DNA of 64,000 nt. Source: Blumeriella jaapii (Eukaryota > Ascomycota > Leotiomycetes > Helotiales > Drepanopezizaceae). Both the position numbers and the translations under genes were made by a program. The stretch lies in contig VWND01000095.1 in assembly GCA_009599575.1 (NCBI GenBank), positions 1,420,585 to 1,484,584 of the forward strand, read 5' to 3'. This document shows positions 1-10,523 of the stretch, in pieces. The notes under the pieces were generated by a model that did no database searches, was not told the DNA's origin, and saw only the letters and a list, made by a program, of their open reading frames with translations. Position 1 is the stretch's first letter. Each line of letters starts with the position of its first letter.

Positions 1-680
1 GTACAAACGATATTTTCTTTTACTTGACTGTTGCAAAAATAATTTAAGTTTTTTAACAATCGTTTGATATTTTTAATTAATAAGCAGATGCATTTAAAAG
101 AATTCTATTTTTTAAGCAAAACAATCAATTTTTATTTATTTTTTTTTCCATTTAATTGGAAATTAAAAATCATATTAAATTTAATATAAAGCCGCTATCG
201 TTATTTTGCGCAAAGCTTTTTATTTTAATATAATCATTCGCTTATCGTATATTAATTCTTCCGATTTGAAAACCGATTTTATTGGTTTTTGCGCTTAAAT
301 ACGCGAAACCGATACCGTTTTTCGACAACTGAATTTTAATTATTATAAGATCGAAGGCCGTAATACGAAAATCATTTTTTTCGCTTTTATATTTAAAACT
401 GCTATTACGATTATTATTTAAAGCGATTCTATAAACTTCAGCGCTATTTAAACTAAAACAATTATATAAACCGCAGCTGATATAGCAAAAAACAAACGCC
501 TAATCGATAACGCCGAAAAATTAGCTCGCCGAACTTATCTTTTTGCTAACAACTTCTGCCTATAATATACCAGCGATAAACACCGAGCTACTAACTGCCC
601 CGATTCTTTTTAGATTAAAAAAGCTAAAGCCGAGGCAAAAAAGTCGGAAAACTGATTGTTTCTGATAATTATTATTATTA
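1..680 (+). pseudogene. Family A gag relic (C-terminal part, decayed CCHC knuckle)
   Basis: This stretch should hold the end of Gag, because it directly precedes the protease. I cannot align the first 500 bases to a known Gag. Around 555-605 the frame reads with a His-Arg-Ala-Thr-Asn-Cys ending (HRATNC), which fits the last half of a CCHC zinc knuckle (C-x2-C-x4-H-x4-C). The second cysteine is gone (read as Tyr) and a stop interrupts the knuckle. The rest is AT-rich, stop-filled sequence. The Gag call is inferred mainly from position. Confidence 0.5.
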
Positions 681-687
681 AAAACCT

Positions 688-936
688 TTGAAAAATAAAT
701 TAAAGTTATTTGCTTTAAATAACGTTCCGGAATTATATTTAATATTACTTTGTATTATAACTGCTAATAATACATATATCAAAACCTATTTTTTAAACGA
801 TTTCGAAGCTACCGATAATTTTATTAATTATGCTTTCGTACAACACTACGAATTAACCTTTGTTTTACTTACCAACCCACGTAAACTTACCGTGATTAAC
901 AAACGTTTTTTCACCTACGGCGACGTTATTTATTAA
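688..936 (+). pseudogene. Family A retropepsin (aspartic protease) domain
   Basis: An open stretch of 82 codons matches the retropepsin domain of fungal Ty3/gypsy elements, which cleaves the Gag-Pol polyprotein. The active-site loop, normally D-S-G-A-T-G-N-F-I, reads DFEATDNFINYAFVQHYEL here. The catalytic Asp is kept but Ser and Gly are replaced, each explicable by C-to-T or G-to-A change, so the enzyme should be dead. It lies directly upstream of the RT linker in the same element. The open frame is a surviving fragment of a polyprotein, not an independent gene. Confidence 0.8.
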
Positions 937-1389
937 ATCTTTTTTTAAATTAATATCGCCCGCCATACCGAACGAGTTACAGCTTTTATCACGACATTTA
1001 GAAAATACGATTTTATTCTAAGCAAAACTTTGGTTTAAAACATACAACCCCCATATTAATTAAACTACGAATACCCTTTGCTTCAATTCAGATTTTTTGC
1101 CGTTCGAACTATCTATCTCAGAACTTTCATTAATTAGCTGTTTCAGGCCTAGTTTAAAAACGCTACTTTTACAAAACCGTCGTTCTACCAGCTACACCTC
1201 GTCGTACAAAAACAGCTGTGTTTACCATTTTGGCCTCTCAACCAAAAGTCGAAGTATTTTTAGCTTTTTTGTACGAAATTAATTAACAATTATACAAACT
1301 AAACGCCTCAACCGACGATTCTTCTTTTACCATTATATTATTTGAAATCGATTAATTGCAAAAAAAATAAGTTTTCTTAAATTGTACGA

Positions 1390-2830
1390 CAATAATTTTC
1401 AGCCGAACTTTACTTCGCTAAAGCTTTACTAAAAGATATTCGTTTGGCTCTTCAAATCAAACCGCTAATCGACCCTCGAATAAAACTCTTTTTTTACTAT
1501 TATTATCATTTAGCCGCTTTTGACCCTATCGAAGCTAATAAACTTACATTTTATAAAAAAAGCGTTGATTATACGATAAAACTTCGATTTGGAATAGTAT
1601 TTTTATACGGCCTTTTGTATAATATATTAATCGACGAATTTTAAGTTTTACGTAAATTTCTTAAAAAAAACTTCGAAAAAGGCTGGATCCAAGCGAGCTT
1701 TTTCCTCGCAGCTTTTCCAGTTTTATTCGCGAAAAAACCAAAAAAAAAATTACGATTTTGCGTCGATTATAAAGCTTTTAACGTTATTACAATTAAAAAC
1801 CGATACTTTTTATTATTAATTTAAAAAACGCTTTTACGACTAAGCAAAGCCAAATATTATATTAAATTCGACGTTTTCGCCGCTTTTAATAAAATTCGAA
1901 TAAAAAAAAACTATAAATAGCTTACTGCATTTAATACGAGATATGGCCTGTTCGAATCTTTGGTTATGCTTTTCGAATTATGCAACGCCTCCGCCACGTT
2001 TTAATTTCGCATAAACGATATTCTACGACTTTACTTAAATATTTTTTGCACAGCTTATATAAACAATATTCTAATTTATTTAAACGATTTTTAAAAACAC
2101 AAAAAACACGTTAACTTTATTTTTCAAGCTTTTTTTAACGCGGACCTGCAATTAAATATAAAAAAATGCGAGTTCGAAATTCAAAAAAATCGTTTACCTT
2201 AGAATAATTATTTTTACTACTAAAATCAAAATAAACTTTAAAAAGCTCGAAGCGATTACGGGCTGGAATCTTCTTTTTAACGTTAAAAACGTACAAGCGT
2301 TTTTAGGTTTTGCGAATTTTTATCGACGATTTATTAAAATTTTTTTTAAAATCGTTATTTTTTTAATAAATTTAACGAAAAAAAAAATACTAAATAAAAC
2401 TTTGACGACGATTGTATAAAAGCTTTCGAATTTCTTAAATCAGCTTTTACGATTGTATTTACGTTGTTTCATTTTAATTTTAATAAAAAAATATTCGTTA
2501 AAACTGACGCTTTTAACTACGTTTTTTTAGAAATTCTTTTTTAAAAAAACGATGCAGAAATACTTTATCCAATCGCTTTTATATCGAAAAGTTCGATTTT
2601 GTCGAATGCAACTACGAGATTTATAACAAAAAACTTTTCGTTATTATACGTTGCTTCGAAAATTAACGAGCCGAATTACAAAAAGCTGCCTATTTAATTC
2701 GAATATTCATAAATCATCGAAACTTAAAATATTTCATAACGATTAAGCAATTTAATAAACGTTAAATACGTTAAAACGAGTTTTTAGCTGGTTTTGATTT
2801 TGTAATTATATTTAAATCTGAAAAACAAAA
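1390..2830 (+). pseudogene. Family A reverse transcriptase and RNase H region
   Basis: From 1444 a readable linker ends in a segment typical of the RT N-terminus (GWIQASFFLAAFPVLFAKKP, about 1681-1740). RT motifs follow: LRFCVDYKAFNVITIKNRY (about 1750-1806), then a TRYGLFESLVMLF block (about 1938-1976). The catalytic Y-x-D-D box reads AYINNILIY (about 2055-2081), so both catalytic aspartates have become Asn by G-to-A change. The RNase H start reads KTDAFNYVFLEILF (about 2500-2541). Stops fall where Gln or Trp is usual. Together these show a RIP-inactivated Ty3/gypsy pol. Confidence 0.88.
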
Positions 2831-3079
2831 TAGCAAACCTAACTTTTTAATCCGACGCTTTCAAAACTTTTTTTAAAACTTTTTAAACGAAAAAATTCAG
2901 TTTCAAAACCAAGCCTTTTTTAAAAAACATTATTTAACCGAAGTTTTAACCGCTTTTTCGGCTTTACTAAAACAATCCGAAGCAAACGACGAAAAGCTTT
3001 TACGACTTCTGAATAAATATTATTTTATTAACAAACTGTAAATCGTTATTAAAAAAAAAATGCTTAAATCAAAAAGTAT

Positions 3080-4000
3080 TCCGAAATCTAAAATATTATA
3101 ATTTTTTAAATGCGTTATACGCAATAACAAATTGTATTTTCGAAACCGATTTTACGTCTTCGATACACCGAATTTAAACGTTTCTATTCGTATCTGACTT
3201 TTACAAATGGCTTATGATTTAATAAAAACAAGCCATTTTAGCAAAAACAAGCTTTACGAAATTATTAATAAGAATTATTATTAGCCATTGATTTCCGAAA
3301 ATTGCAAAAAATTTGTTCGTAATTGCAACGGCTGCTTTCGTAATACAAGCATTAATTAACGCTATTAAAAACTTTTTAAATTTTTGCTTATTTTTTTACG
3401 CCGTTGGAACCATATATTAATCGATTTTATAAACCTTTTTCCAATAAAAAAGCATAAAAATCGAAACAATTTGATTATAATAATAATTTGTCGCTTTATT
3501 AAAAAACGATATTATATAGCCTGTTATATAATTATAAAAGCAATAAACTTAATCAAATTGTTTTGCAAAAATATTTAGCGTTTATATGGTTTTTCCGATT
3601 TTATAATTTTAGACCGAAGTTTTCTGTTTGTTTCATAATTTTAAAAAACTATTAATTATCGTTTCGAAACCAATATTACGCTATCTATTAGCTTTCACTT
3701 CGAAACAAACGGCCAAACCGAAAACGCGAACGCTTATTTATTATTTTATTTAAAATAATTCGTCGAATACGCCTAAAAAAATTGGAAAAACTGGCTTTTT
3801 CTAGCTGAATTCGCAGCGAATAACGCTGTAAACGCTTCTATCGGAATTTTCTTTTTTTACGCTAACAAAAGCTTTTATTTCCGAATAAGCTTTTTTTTAT
3901 TTAAATTTATTTTAAATTCCATTTCACGTATTTTGCGAATAGCAAATACGAAAAAAAACGATTTCGCCGACAAAATAAAAAAGTTAAAATTATTTTTACG
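3080..4000 (+). pseudogene. Family A integrase relic
   Basis: The zinc-binding part is recognisable around 3230-3350 (CKKFVRNCNGCF), spaced as the C-x2-C half of the HHCC finger, preceded by the usual HFSKNKLYE-like segment. The catalytic core is poorer. The late core motif (Q-T-D-G-Q-T-E-type block) reads FETNGQTENANAY around 3695-3735. It lies between RNase H and the chromodomain as expected. Many stops and at least one frame change make it non-functional. Confidence 0.75.
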
Positions 4001-4088
4001 TACAAATCTGATTTTAGCGTTGGCCGATTAGAAATATTACTTTAATTAATAACGCCAACCAATTCCTGTTTACAAAATAAAAAATACC

Positions 4089-4815
4089 GTGTTTTTTAAC
4101 AAACGCAATATAATTTTTATCAAATTAATTAAAAAACTAAACAACAAATTTTACGGTTTTTACAAAATCGCCGAAATTCTAAGCTTTTATAGCTACAAAC
4201 TGAAATTACTTTTCGAGCAAAAACTATTATATTTTGTTTTTTATACTAATTTGTTCAAACCTGTTTACAACGACTTTTTTTCAAAGCAGAAAAACCCTTT
4301 CTTTCCATTTGTTTTTATCGACGCAAACGAAAGCTTGCTATAAATTATAAACGCTATTTTTAATTTTAAACGAAATCCTAACTTTTTTTATTTAATATAA
4401 TAGCGTGGCTATAACGCCGAAAATCAATTTTAAAAACCATTAAAAAACGTTATTAACGCATACAATTTTATAGCAGAATTCGCCACCCGTTTTTCTTAAA
4501 AACTTTATCCGACCAAAGCAAAACTGGCTAAAGCTAAAATTACCAACAGGAAACGTGCCAAATCGACGAATAACGAAAACGAGCTTTTACCATTAAAAAA
4601 AGCTTTTACAACCGTTATCAAACATAAAAAAACTGCTATCAATTCCCTTTCTATTACAAAAAAACCAATTGTTCTGCTTCCGAAATTAAAAAAGCCTGCT
4701 TTTTCTACCATTTCTTCTACTATTTCAGCTAAACTTCGCATTCGTTTACAAAAACGCTTCGCGAACGAAGCTCGATTTATAAAAATAAATTCCGACGACG
4801 AAGAAATTAAATAAA
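4089..4815 (+). pseudogene. Family A integrase C-terminus, chromodomain and basic tail
   Basis: The segment 4089-4343 matches the C-terminal beta-barrel of chromovirus integrases (LNNKFYGFYKIAEI, then SYSYKLKL). It leads into a chromodomain at about 4340-4480, where RGYNAENQF and KPLKNVINAYNF follow the usual K-W-x-G-Y and W-E-P-x-x-N-L pattern with the Trp codons lost. After it comes a Lys-rich tail ending at a stop near 4813. Chromodomains of this kind steer integration to histone-marked heterochromatin in related elements. That role is family knowledge, not seen here. Confidence 0.78.
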
Positions 4816-4836
4816 AAAATAGAAAGAAAAACTATA

Positions 4837-5008
4837 TGTGAAAGAATAAAACGTCAGTTCGTTGGTCACGTGGTCCGAAAATCACGTTGTTATCACGTGA
4901 CATCGGAGCCCGCACATATTGTATTTTAGATTTCGCAACACCTCTAATTTAGAACCTCGTAGTTAATGCAAATCATCTACGAACCTTCTGCTCGTTCGCC
5001 CCCTTACA
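4837..5008 (+). repeat. Family A 3' LTR (172 bp)
   Basis: The LTR begins TGTGAAAG right after a purine-rich tract (about 4811-4832) and ends CCCTTACA, the normal TG...CA form. It is less RIP-mutated than the element body. It carries two perfect CACGTG boxes (4867-4872 and 4894-4899) and a CACGTT between them (4883-4888). These look like bHLH-type sites in the U3 promoter region; binding is inferred from sequence alone. The junction to family E at 5009 fixes the right edge. Confidence 0.85.
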
Positions 5009-5404
5009 AATATCGGCCTGTAATTCAGCGTTAGCGAGCTTTTAGAATATTTTGCGAACGTATATAACGTGTTAAAAGGTCGGACGAATAAATAAGAATA
5101 TTATTTAAATATATAATATAAAAATCGTTTAAATAATCGAAGAAAACGTCGTTTATACTTAGGGGCGCCTGTGGGTGGGATTACAACCGATTTAACACCG
5201 AGTCAAATCCGAGTTAACATTTGGCGTAAAATTAACTCCGAGTATAATCAGAGTTAACACGCGATTAAATGAAAATTAATTTTAGTATTATTAAAAATTA
5301 ATAAGTAGAATAGGTTGTGTATTAATTTAAAGCTTCGAGAAAAATACAAATCTTATACGAATTTGTTGTAATTCTATTATTACTTTTTATCTACGCTTTT
5401 ATTA

Positions 5405-6270
5405 ATACCACTTCGCTGCTAATACCATCTCGCTGCCACCACCTCGTCGCCACCACTATCACCACCACCATTATTACTACCACTATTACCACCATCTCGT
5501 CGCTATTATTATTATTACCACCACCTCGCTGTCACCACTTCGCTGCCACCACCTCGTCGCCACCACCACCACCACCACCACCATCACTACCACCACCACC
5601 ACCATCACCACCACTATTATCATTATCTCGCTGCCACCACCCTCGCTGCCACCACCTCGTCGTCGCCACCACCACCACCATTATTACCATTATTATCACC
5701 ACCACCACTACCACCACCATTACTACCACTATTTCGCTGCCACCACCTCGCTGCCACCATCTCGCTGCCATCACCTCGCTGCCACCACTTCGCTGCCACC
5801 ACCTCGTCGCTACTACCACCACCACGACTATTATTACTACCACCATCACTATTATTATTACTATCACTTGGTCGCCACTACTATTACCACTATTACTATC
5901 ACTACTACTACTACCATTACTACTATCATCACTATCACCATTACCACTACTATTATTATTTTGCTGCCACCACCTCGCTGCCACCATCTCGTCGCCACTA
6001 TCTCGTCGCCACTATCACCACCACCACCACTATTATTACTACTACCACTACTACCACTATTATTATTACCATTATTACCACCACTACTATTATCATCACC
6101 ACTATTACTATTACTATTATCATTTTGCTACCATCATTTCGCTGCCACCACTTCGCTGCTACCACTTCGATGCCACCATTTCGTCGCTATCATCACCACT
6201 ACCACCACTATTATTACTACTATTATTTCGCTGCTATTATTATTATTTCGCTAATACTATTTTGCTAGAA
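5405..6270 (-). repeat. FB-1 left minisatellite arm (CCACCTCGCTGCCA units)
   Basis: This arm is built of a 14-bp unit, CCACCTCGCTGCCA and variants, mixed with CCA/TTA triplet runs. Many CCA triplets have become TTA or CTA, as expected from C-to-T mutation at CpA. It is the reverse complement of the units in the right arm. Long frames across it encode only Thr/Ile/Leu or Trp-Gln-Arg-Gly repeats in all six frames, so they are not genes. Confidence 0.9.
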
Positions 6271-6282
6271 AAAACAACGAAA

Positions 6283-6330
6283 AGCCGAACAGCCGAACAG
6301 CCGAATAGCCGAACAGCCGAATAAGCTGAA
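6283..6330 (+). repeat. FB-1 central 8-bp repeat (AGCCGAAC/T)
   Basis: Between the two minisatellite arms lie about five direct copies of AGCCGAAC or AGCCGAAT, ending AAGCTGAAT. The same spacer with the same order of variants is present in FB-2 (27686-27730). It is preceded in both copies by a CTAGAAAAA(A/T)AACGAAA segment. This is the putative loop of the hairpin formed by the arms. Confidence 0.85.
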
Positions 6331-6340
6331 TAATTACAAT

Positions 6341-6793
6341 AGTGGCAGGAAAGTGATGGTGATAATAGTAATGGTGGTGGTGGTGGTGATGGCGATAAGG
6401 TGGTGGCAGCGAGGTGGTGGCAGCGAGGTGGTGGCAGCGAGGTGGTGGCAGCGAGGTGGTGGCAGCGAGATGGTGGTAGTAATGGTGGTGATGGTGGTGG
6501 TGGTGGTAGTGATGGTGGTGGTGGTGGTGGGTGGTGGCGACGAGGTGGTCCGGGGTGGCGAGGTGGTGGCAGCGAGGTGGTGGTGGTAATAATGGTAGCG
6601 ACGAGATGGTGGTAGTAGTGGTAATGGTGGTGGTGGTAGTGGTAGTGATGGTGGTGGGTGGTAGTGGTGGTGGCGACGAGGTGGTGGCAGCGAGGTGGTG
6701 GCAGCGAGGTGATGGCAGCGAAGTGGTGGCAGCGAGGTGGTGGCAGCGAGGTGGTGGCAGCGAGGTGGTGGCAGCGAGGTGGTGGCAGCGAAA
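6341..6793 (+). repeat. FB-1 right minisatellite arm (GGTGGTGGCAGCGA units)
   Basis: Tandem 14-bp units (GAGGTGGTGGCAGC) alternate with degenerate GGT/AGT triplets. Near the right edge (about 6665-6793) the units are almost perfect for nine or more periods. Because 14 is not a multiple of 3, every frame cycles through the same 14-residue string, which produces long but meaningless open frames. It pairs with the left arm. Confidence 0.9.
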
Positions 6794-6904
6794 ATATTAT
6801 TAAATGTAGTATTAAATAAACGTAGTTTAAAATAAGATTTTTAATTTAAATTAAAAAGGTTTGGTATATATTAAATATCGATTTGATTTAGTTGTATAGA
6901 TTTG

Positions 6905-7245
6905 TTTCGGTGTTCACACCGAGTATAATCGGTATTAATACCGATTATAATCGGTAATACCGATTATATTCGGTGTTAAATCGTTACATCGATGTAAGAG
7001 TAAACCGCGACATTTCGGTATTGACACCGATTAGCAACCGATTATACCCGGTTTTAAAACCGATTATACACCGATTATAACCGAATTAAAACCGGTTATA
7101 ATCGGTATATAATCGATTATAATCGGTGTATAATCGGTTTTGAAATCGATTATAATCGGTGTATACCCGGTTTTAAAACCGATTATAATCGGTGTATACC
7201 CGGTTTTGCAACCGGGTATAATCGGTTGTGATCCGACCCTAGATA
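6905..7245. repeat. FB-1 palindrome array (ACCGATTATAATCGGT type)
   Basis: A dense array of near-perfect 14-18 bp palindromes such as ACCGATTATAATCGGT and AACCGGTTATAATCGGT, separated by GTATA or TTTTAAA spacers. A sparser version (CCGAGTATAATCAGAG) lies near the left end (5195-5260). The same array recurs in FB-2 (28660-29045). It could be a binding array for a dimeric protein or a folding signal; neither is shown. Confidence 0.88.
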
Positions 7246-7257
7246 AGCCGTACGGTA

Positions 7258-10200
7258 TAGCGTTGGTAGATTGCGGATTTATTAGTAAGGCCAAAAGGTA
7301 GCATTTTGCATTTATAAGCGCCGTAACGCGTACGAAACGTCGTTAGTTTTTTATTAGCGGGATCTATTCGAATTTTGTGAAAAGCTTAACGAATATCGAG
7401 CTTTGTAAAAATTCGTGCTTTCGAAAAACGAGCAAAAGTTTTATCGATAAAAAAAAAAATAGCGATTTTTACGAATAATATTATTAAAAGTTCGATAATC
7501 GATATAAAAACGCAGTAAACCGTCGGGTTTTTTTAGCGAAAAGCATTAAAGCAGCGAAAAAAGCGGTGAAAAATTCGATAAAGCTTTTGTTAAAATTATT
7601 TTATAAATAAGTTTTGATAATTTCGAGTTTCGGAATCGATATTTTGTATAAAAAAATGTATTTTAGCTTTTTTTTATTTATAATAAGCTCGATTTTATAA
7701 TCGTAAGGCCGGTAAAAAGCTAGTTCGTTACTGGCGGTTTTAAAAAACACGTGTTCGAGGTTTTTGTATTTCGAGGAAAAAGATTCGAAAAAAGATTTAT
7801 TCGAAGTTAGCTTTGTTAGATTGGTTAAAAGGGTCGAAATCGATATTTTATTGGTTTTGAAACGTTCGAATAAATTGTAAAATTAAATTTTAAAAAAAGT
7901 ATTATACGTAAAATCGTTTAGTATTTTGTCGATTTCGTACAAAAAGGTTAAAAACATTTTAATTGTTTTTTTTCTGAAGATCAGTTTGAAAGCGTATATA
8001 ATAATTTGGCAAATGGAAATTGGGTAAACAGTAGGTTAAGGAAATCGTTTTCGAATTGATCGTTTGAAAAGTTCAGAAAAAGGTTTTTCGTTTGAATTAT
8101 CGATTATATTAAGCTGAAAGGCCATCGTGGCGAAGGCTTTTCTTCGGTTTTTGGTATAACTGTTTTTCGTAAAACGAGAAAGCTGTTTTAACGAAGGGAA
8201 AAAAGAAGGAAAAGAAATAATAAAAAAAAAATCGGCAGCCTGGGAAAGTGGTGTAATTTTTTGTATTATTTTATTGGCGTCGCCGTCGAAATTAACATCG
8301 CGAATGAAATTCGATTTTTTCGCGCTTCGCACAGCGTCGTAAATCTGTTATAATTGGTTAAGGTTTTTGTTACGTTTTACAGCGTCGTTTTAATAGCGAG
8401 ATTAAATCTTTCGGAAATACAAATAAAAGATTTTAATATAACGAGCGTAAAAAGCTGTAAAAAAATAAGACTTCGGCTAATAAAGCTTGCGTTTATTACA
8501 GTTTAGTAGAATTTAATGTTCGGCCAATCAAGCTTTTTTTAAAATTATATTATAATTTCCGAAGTTAATAATTAAAAAAAAAATAAACGATTATATTCGA
8601 TTATTAATAATAAAATTGAAAAGCGTAAAATGTATAATTAAATGGCCACGAGCTTTATTATACTTTTTTATAAGAAAAAGCCGGAAAAAATTAAATCAAA
8701 AGTTTAAAAAAAAAAAAAAAGATTTAATCAGCGCCGAATCGATTAACGTATAACCGTTCGCTTTAAAGTCGGCGAGCGCTTTTATTTTGTACGAAAAGCT
8801 ATTTTTAATAAGTATAACGGGGATTATTAATAAATCGCTATCAAAAAGCTTTCGAACGTTAAAATAACGCATATCGCGCAATACGTTTAAAAAAAAGGTT
8901 TTGCTTAGGCCTGGGCGTTTTTTCGATTAGCGGAAAAGCTTTCGACTTTTTCGTATGCGTTTTAAAAATCGTTTGAAAAAAGATTTTCGTTTTTATTATT
9001 ATTATTAAAAAGCGAATTTTCGGCCGGTTCGACCTCGTTTATATTTATTAGCTTAAAAGGGCTTTTAAGTAAAACCGAAGATCGGCCCGTAAAAAGTCGT
9101 GCAAATTAGCTTTTCTGAATTTTCTGATGTAGAATAAAAGACGAGCGTTATTATTAATCCGATCGAAAAAGAAAAACGCTAAAAGGGGCGTTTTGGCGTA
9201 GAAGAGAAAGAAAAGCAGCAGAAGGCTGAAAAAAAACTTATAAAACATTTGGACGATTTTCGTACGTACGATTTGATTCGTAATACGTTTTGATTAAGAA
9301 TTTATTATTTTAATAAATAATAAATTTAATTGAAAAGCGATTCGCGTATAAAATTCGTTTAGCTAATTAATTTTGATTTTTTTGACAGACGGCGGTGAGC
9401 CAATTTTTAAAAGTCGTTGTACGCGTTTATTTTAAATGCAGCTTTTTTCGTAAACGTTTTAGTATTTTATCGCGGAAAGCGTTTCGAAGCTGTTTGTTAG
9501 TTCGTATTTGAGCGTTCGCTGCGAAGATGGAAAATCGCAAATAAAATCGCTAAAAATCGTCGTGCGTATTTATTGCAAGCATTTTAAACTCGTTTTCGGC
9601 TTTTTAAATATCTGAAAGATCGGCTAAGAAATCGGCGATTTTTTTTATTAATTTTCGAGAAGTGTAAAATCGGAGCGGTTTAAAATACGCGGAGTAAAAA
9701 ACTCTTTTGCTACGCTTTCGGTCTAATCGAATATATAATTTTTGCGAAATCGATCGCTAACGAAATAGTTGTAATAGAATTCGAAGTTGTCGAAAACTTT
9801 AGTTTTTTAATAACGTGTTTTATAATTTTTATTATTATTTAGTTTAAATTTAAAATTCGAAACGCGTTTTATACGAGCTAATCGAAAATCAGCAAATAAA
9901 TGGGAATTATAGCGTTTAAAAAGCGCGCTAAAGTTTTGGCCGTTATAAAAAAATTTAAAAAGAATTCGCGAAAAGCGTAAAAGTTAATTTGCAGCGTTTA
10001 TTAATTAAAATAAAACGTTGCGAAAAAAGAAAAAAATAGCAGATTCGCGATTGGCAAAAGCACGTTCGATAGATTTTATTAAACGCTTTGATTAAAGGGT
10101 CTGTCGCAGTCGTATAGTTTCCAGAAGTTGTCGTTTACGTTTTTGCGCTTTTTTTAATTGATTTTGCAAAAGTTTCAATTGAACGCTTTTAGCGCTAAGC

Positions 10201-10523
10201 TGTAAGAAAAAGGTGGCAGGCGAAATGGTAGGCGCTTTGCTTTTTTTTTGTTTTTTTTTTTTTCGGAAAAAGAATTGTTTTTCAGAAGAAAAAGCTTTTA
10301 GGAAAAGCTGTTTTTTTGCTAATTGAAAAAAGAAAAGTTAAAATGTAATAGCAGAAGCTGAAAAGCTTTGCTAAAAAAAGGATCGTTAAACAAAAGCTAT
10401 TTTTCGCAAAATGCGAAAATAAATTTTTTTACGACCGGTCGATTATTTTGATATAATTTGTAAGGAATTCGAAAAAAGAAATAGTTTACGCCGTCGCTAG
10501 CGTAGAAAAAAAGTTGTTAATAA
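7258..10523 (-). pseudogene. Family E copy 1 gag-pol (minus strand), 5' portion
   Basis: On the minus strand, Gag lies at about 9810-9380. Protease lies at about 8890-8490, where the active site reads ALADFKANGYTLIDSALIK, with the D-S-G-A loop changed to D-F-K-A. An undomained linker follows (about 8332-8036), then RT from about 7800, which resumes at 5157-5009 beyond FB-1. The RT catalytic box (near 5118) reads YLNNILIY, so both aspartates are lost. The frame is broken by stops and shifts. Short open stretches at 8696-8881 and 8036-8332 are surviving pieces of this polyprotein. Confidence 0.85.

Larger units (their letters stand above)
1..5008 (+). mobile_element. Family A Ty3/gypsy retrotransposon, 5' end outside window
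   Basis: The element reads on the plus strand in the order protease, reverse transcriptase, RNase H, integrase, chromodomain, 3' LTR, which is the Ty3/gypsy (chromovirus) order. Its 3' LTR ends at 5008 with TTACA. Directly after it (from 5009) the sequence is the minus-strand RT gene of a family E element, so A is an insertion inside that E copy. The 5' LTR and most of gag lie left of the window, so the left TSD cannot be checked. No second A copy is present in the window. The coding part is broken by many stops at conserved Gln and Trp positions, consistent with RIP. Family assignment is secure; the exact 5' extent is unknown. Confidence 0.9.
5158..7255. mobile_element. FB-1: foldback-like TIR element with minisatellite arms and palindrome array
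   Basis: The element interrupts the RT gene of E copy 1. Comparison with the uninterrupted E RT (18895-18915) gives exact edges and a TA target-site duplication (5156-5157 and 7256-7257). The left end starts CTTAGGGGCGCC. The right end, read inwards on the minus strand, starts CCGTACGGC. Both ends share an inner block (GGGTNGGATYACAACCGAT), so they form imperfect terminal inverted repeats. Inside are two opposing minisatellite arms and a palindromic array. There is no transposase-like frame, so it is non-autonomous. TA duplication with inverted ends suggests a Tc1/mariner-type mobiliser, which is inference. Confidence 0.85.

Noticed and set aside
4505..4741. 78-codon minus-strand frame that looks like a small membrane protein
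   Set aside because: Antisense to the basic tail of family A pol. Hydrophobicity comes from reading Lys/Ala-rich coding sequence backwards.
6283..6330. Possible CRISPR-like direct repeat
   Set aside because: The 8-bp units abut each other without spacers and lie inside a eukaryotic transposon; there are no cas genes.
5532..6803. Several open frames of 70-150 codons with Trp-Trp-Gln-Arg, poly-Val or Thr/Ile-rich products
   Set aside because: They are translations of the 14-bp minisatellite and its triplet runs. The same string appears in all frames and both strands, so they are not genes.
8036..8332. 98-codon minus-strand frame (also 17840-18055 plus) as a stand-alone gene
   Set aside because: It lies between protease and RT in both E copies, in the polyprotein order. 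It is best read as pol linker sequence that escaped stops.
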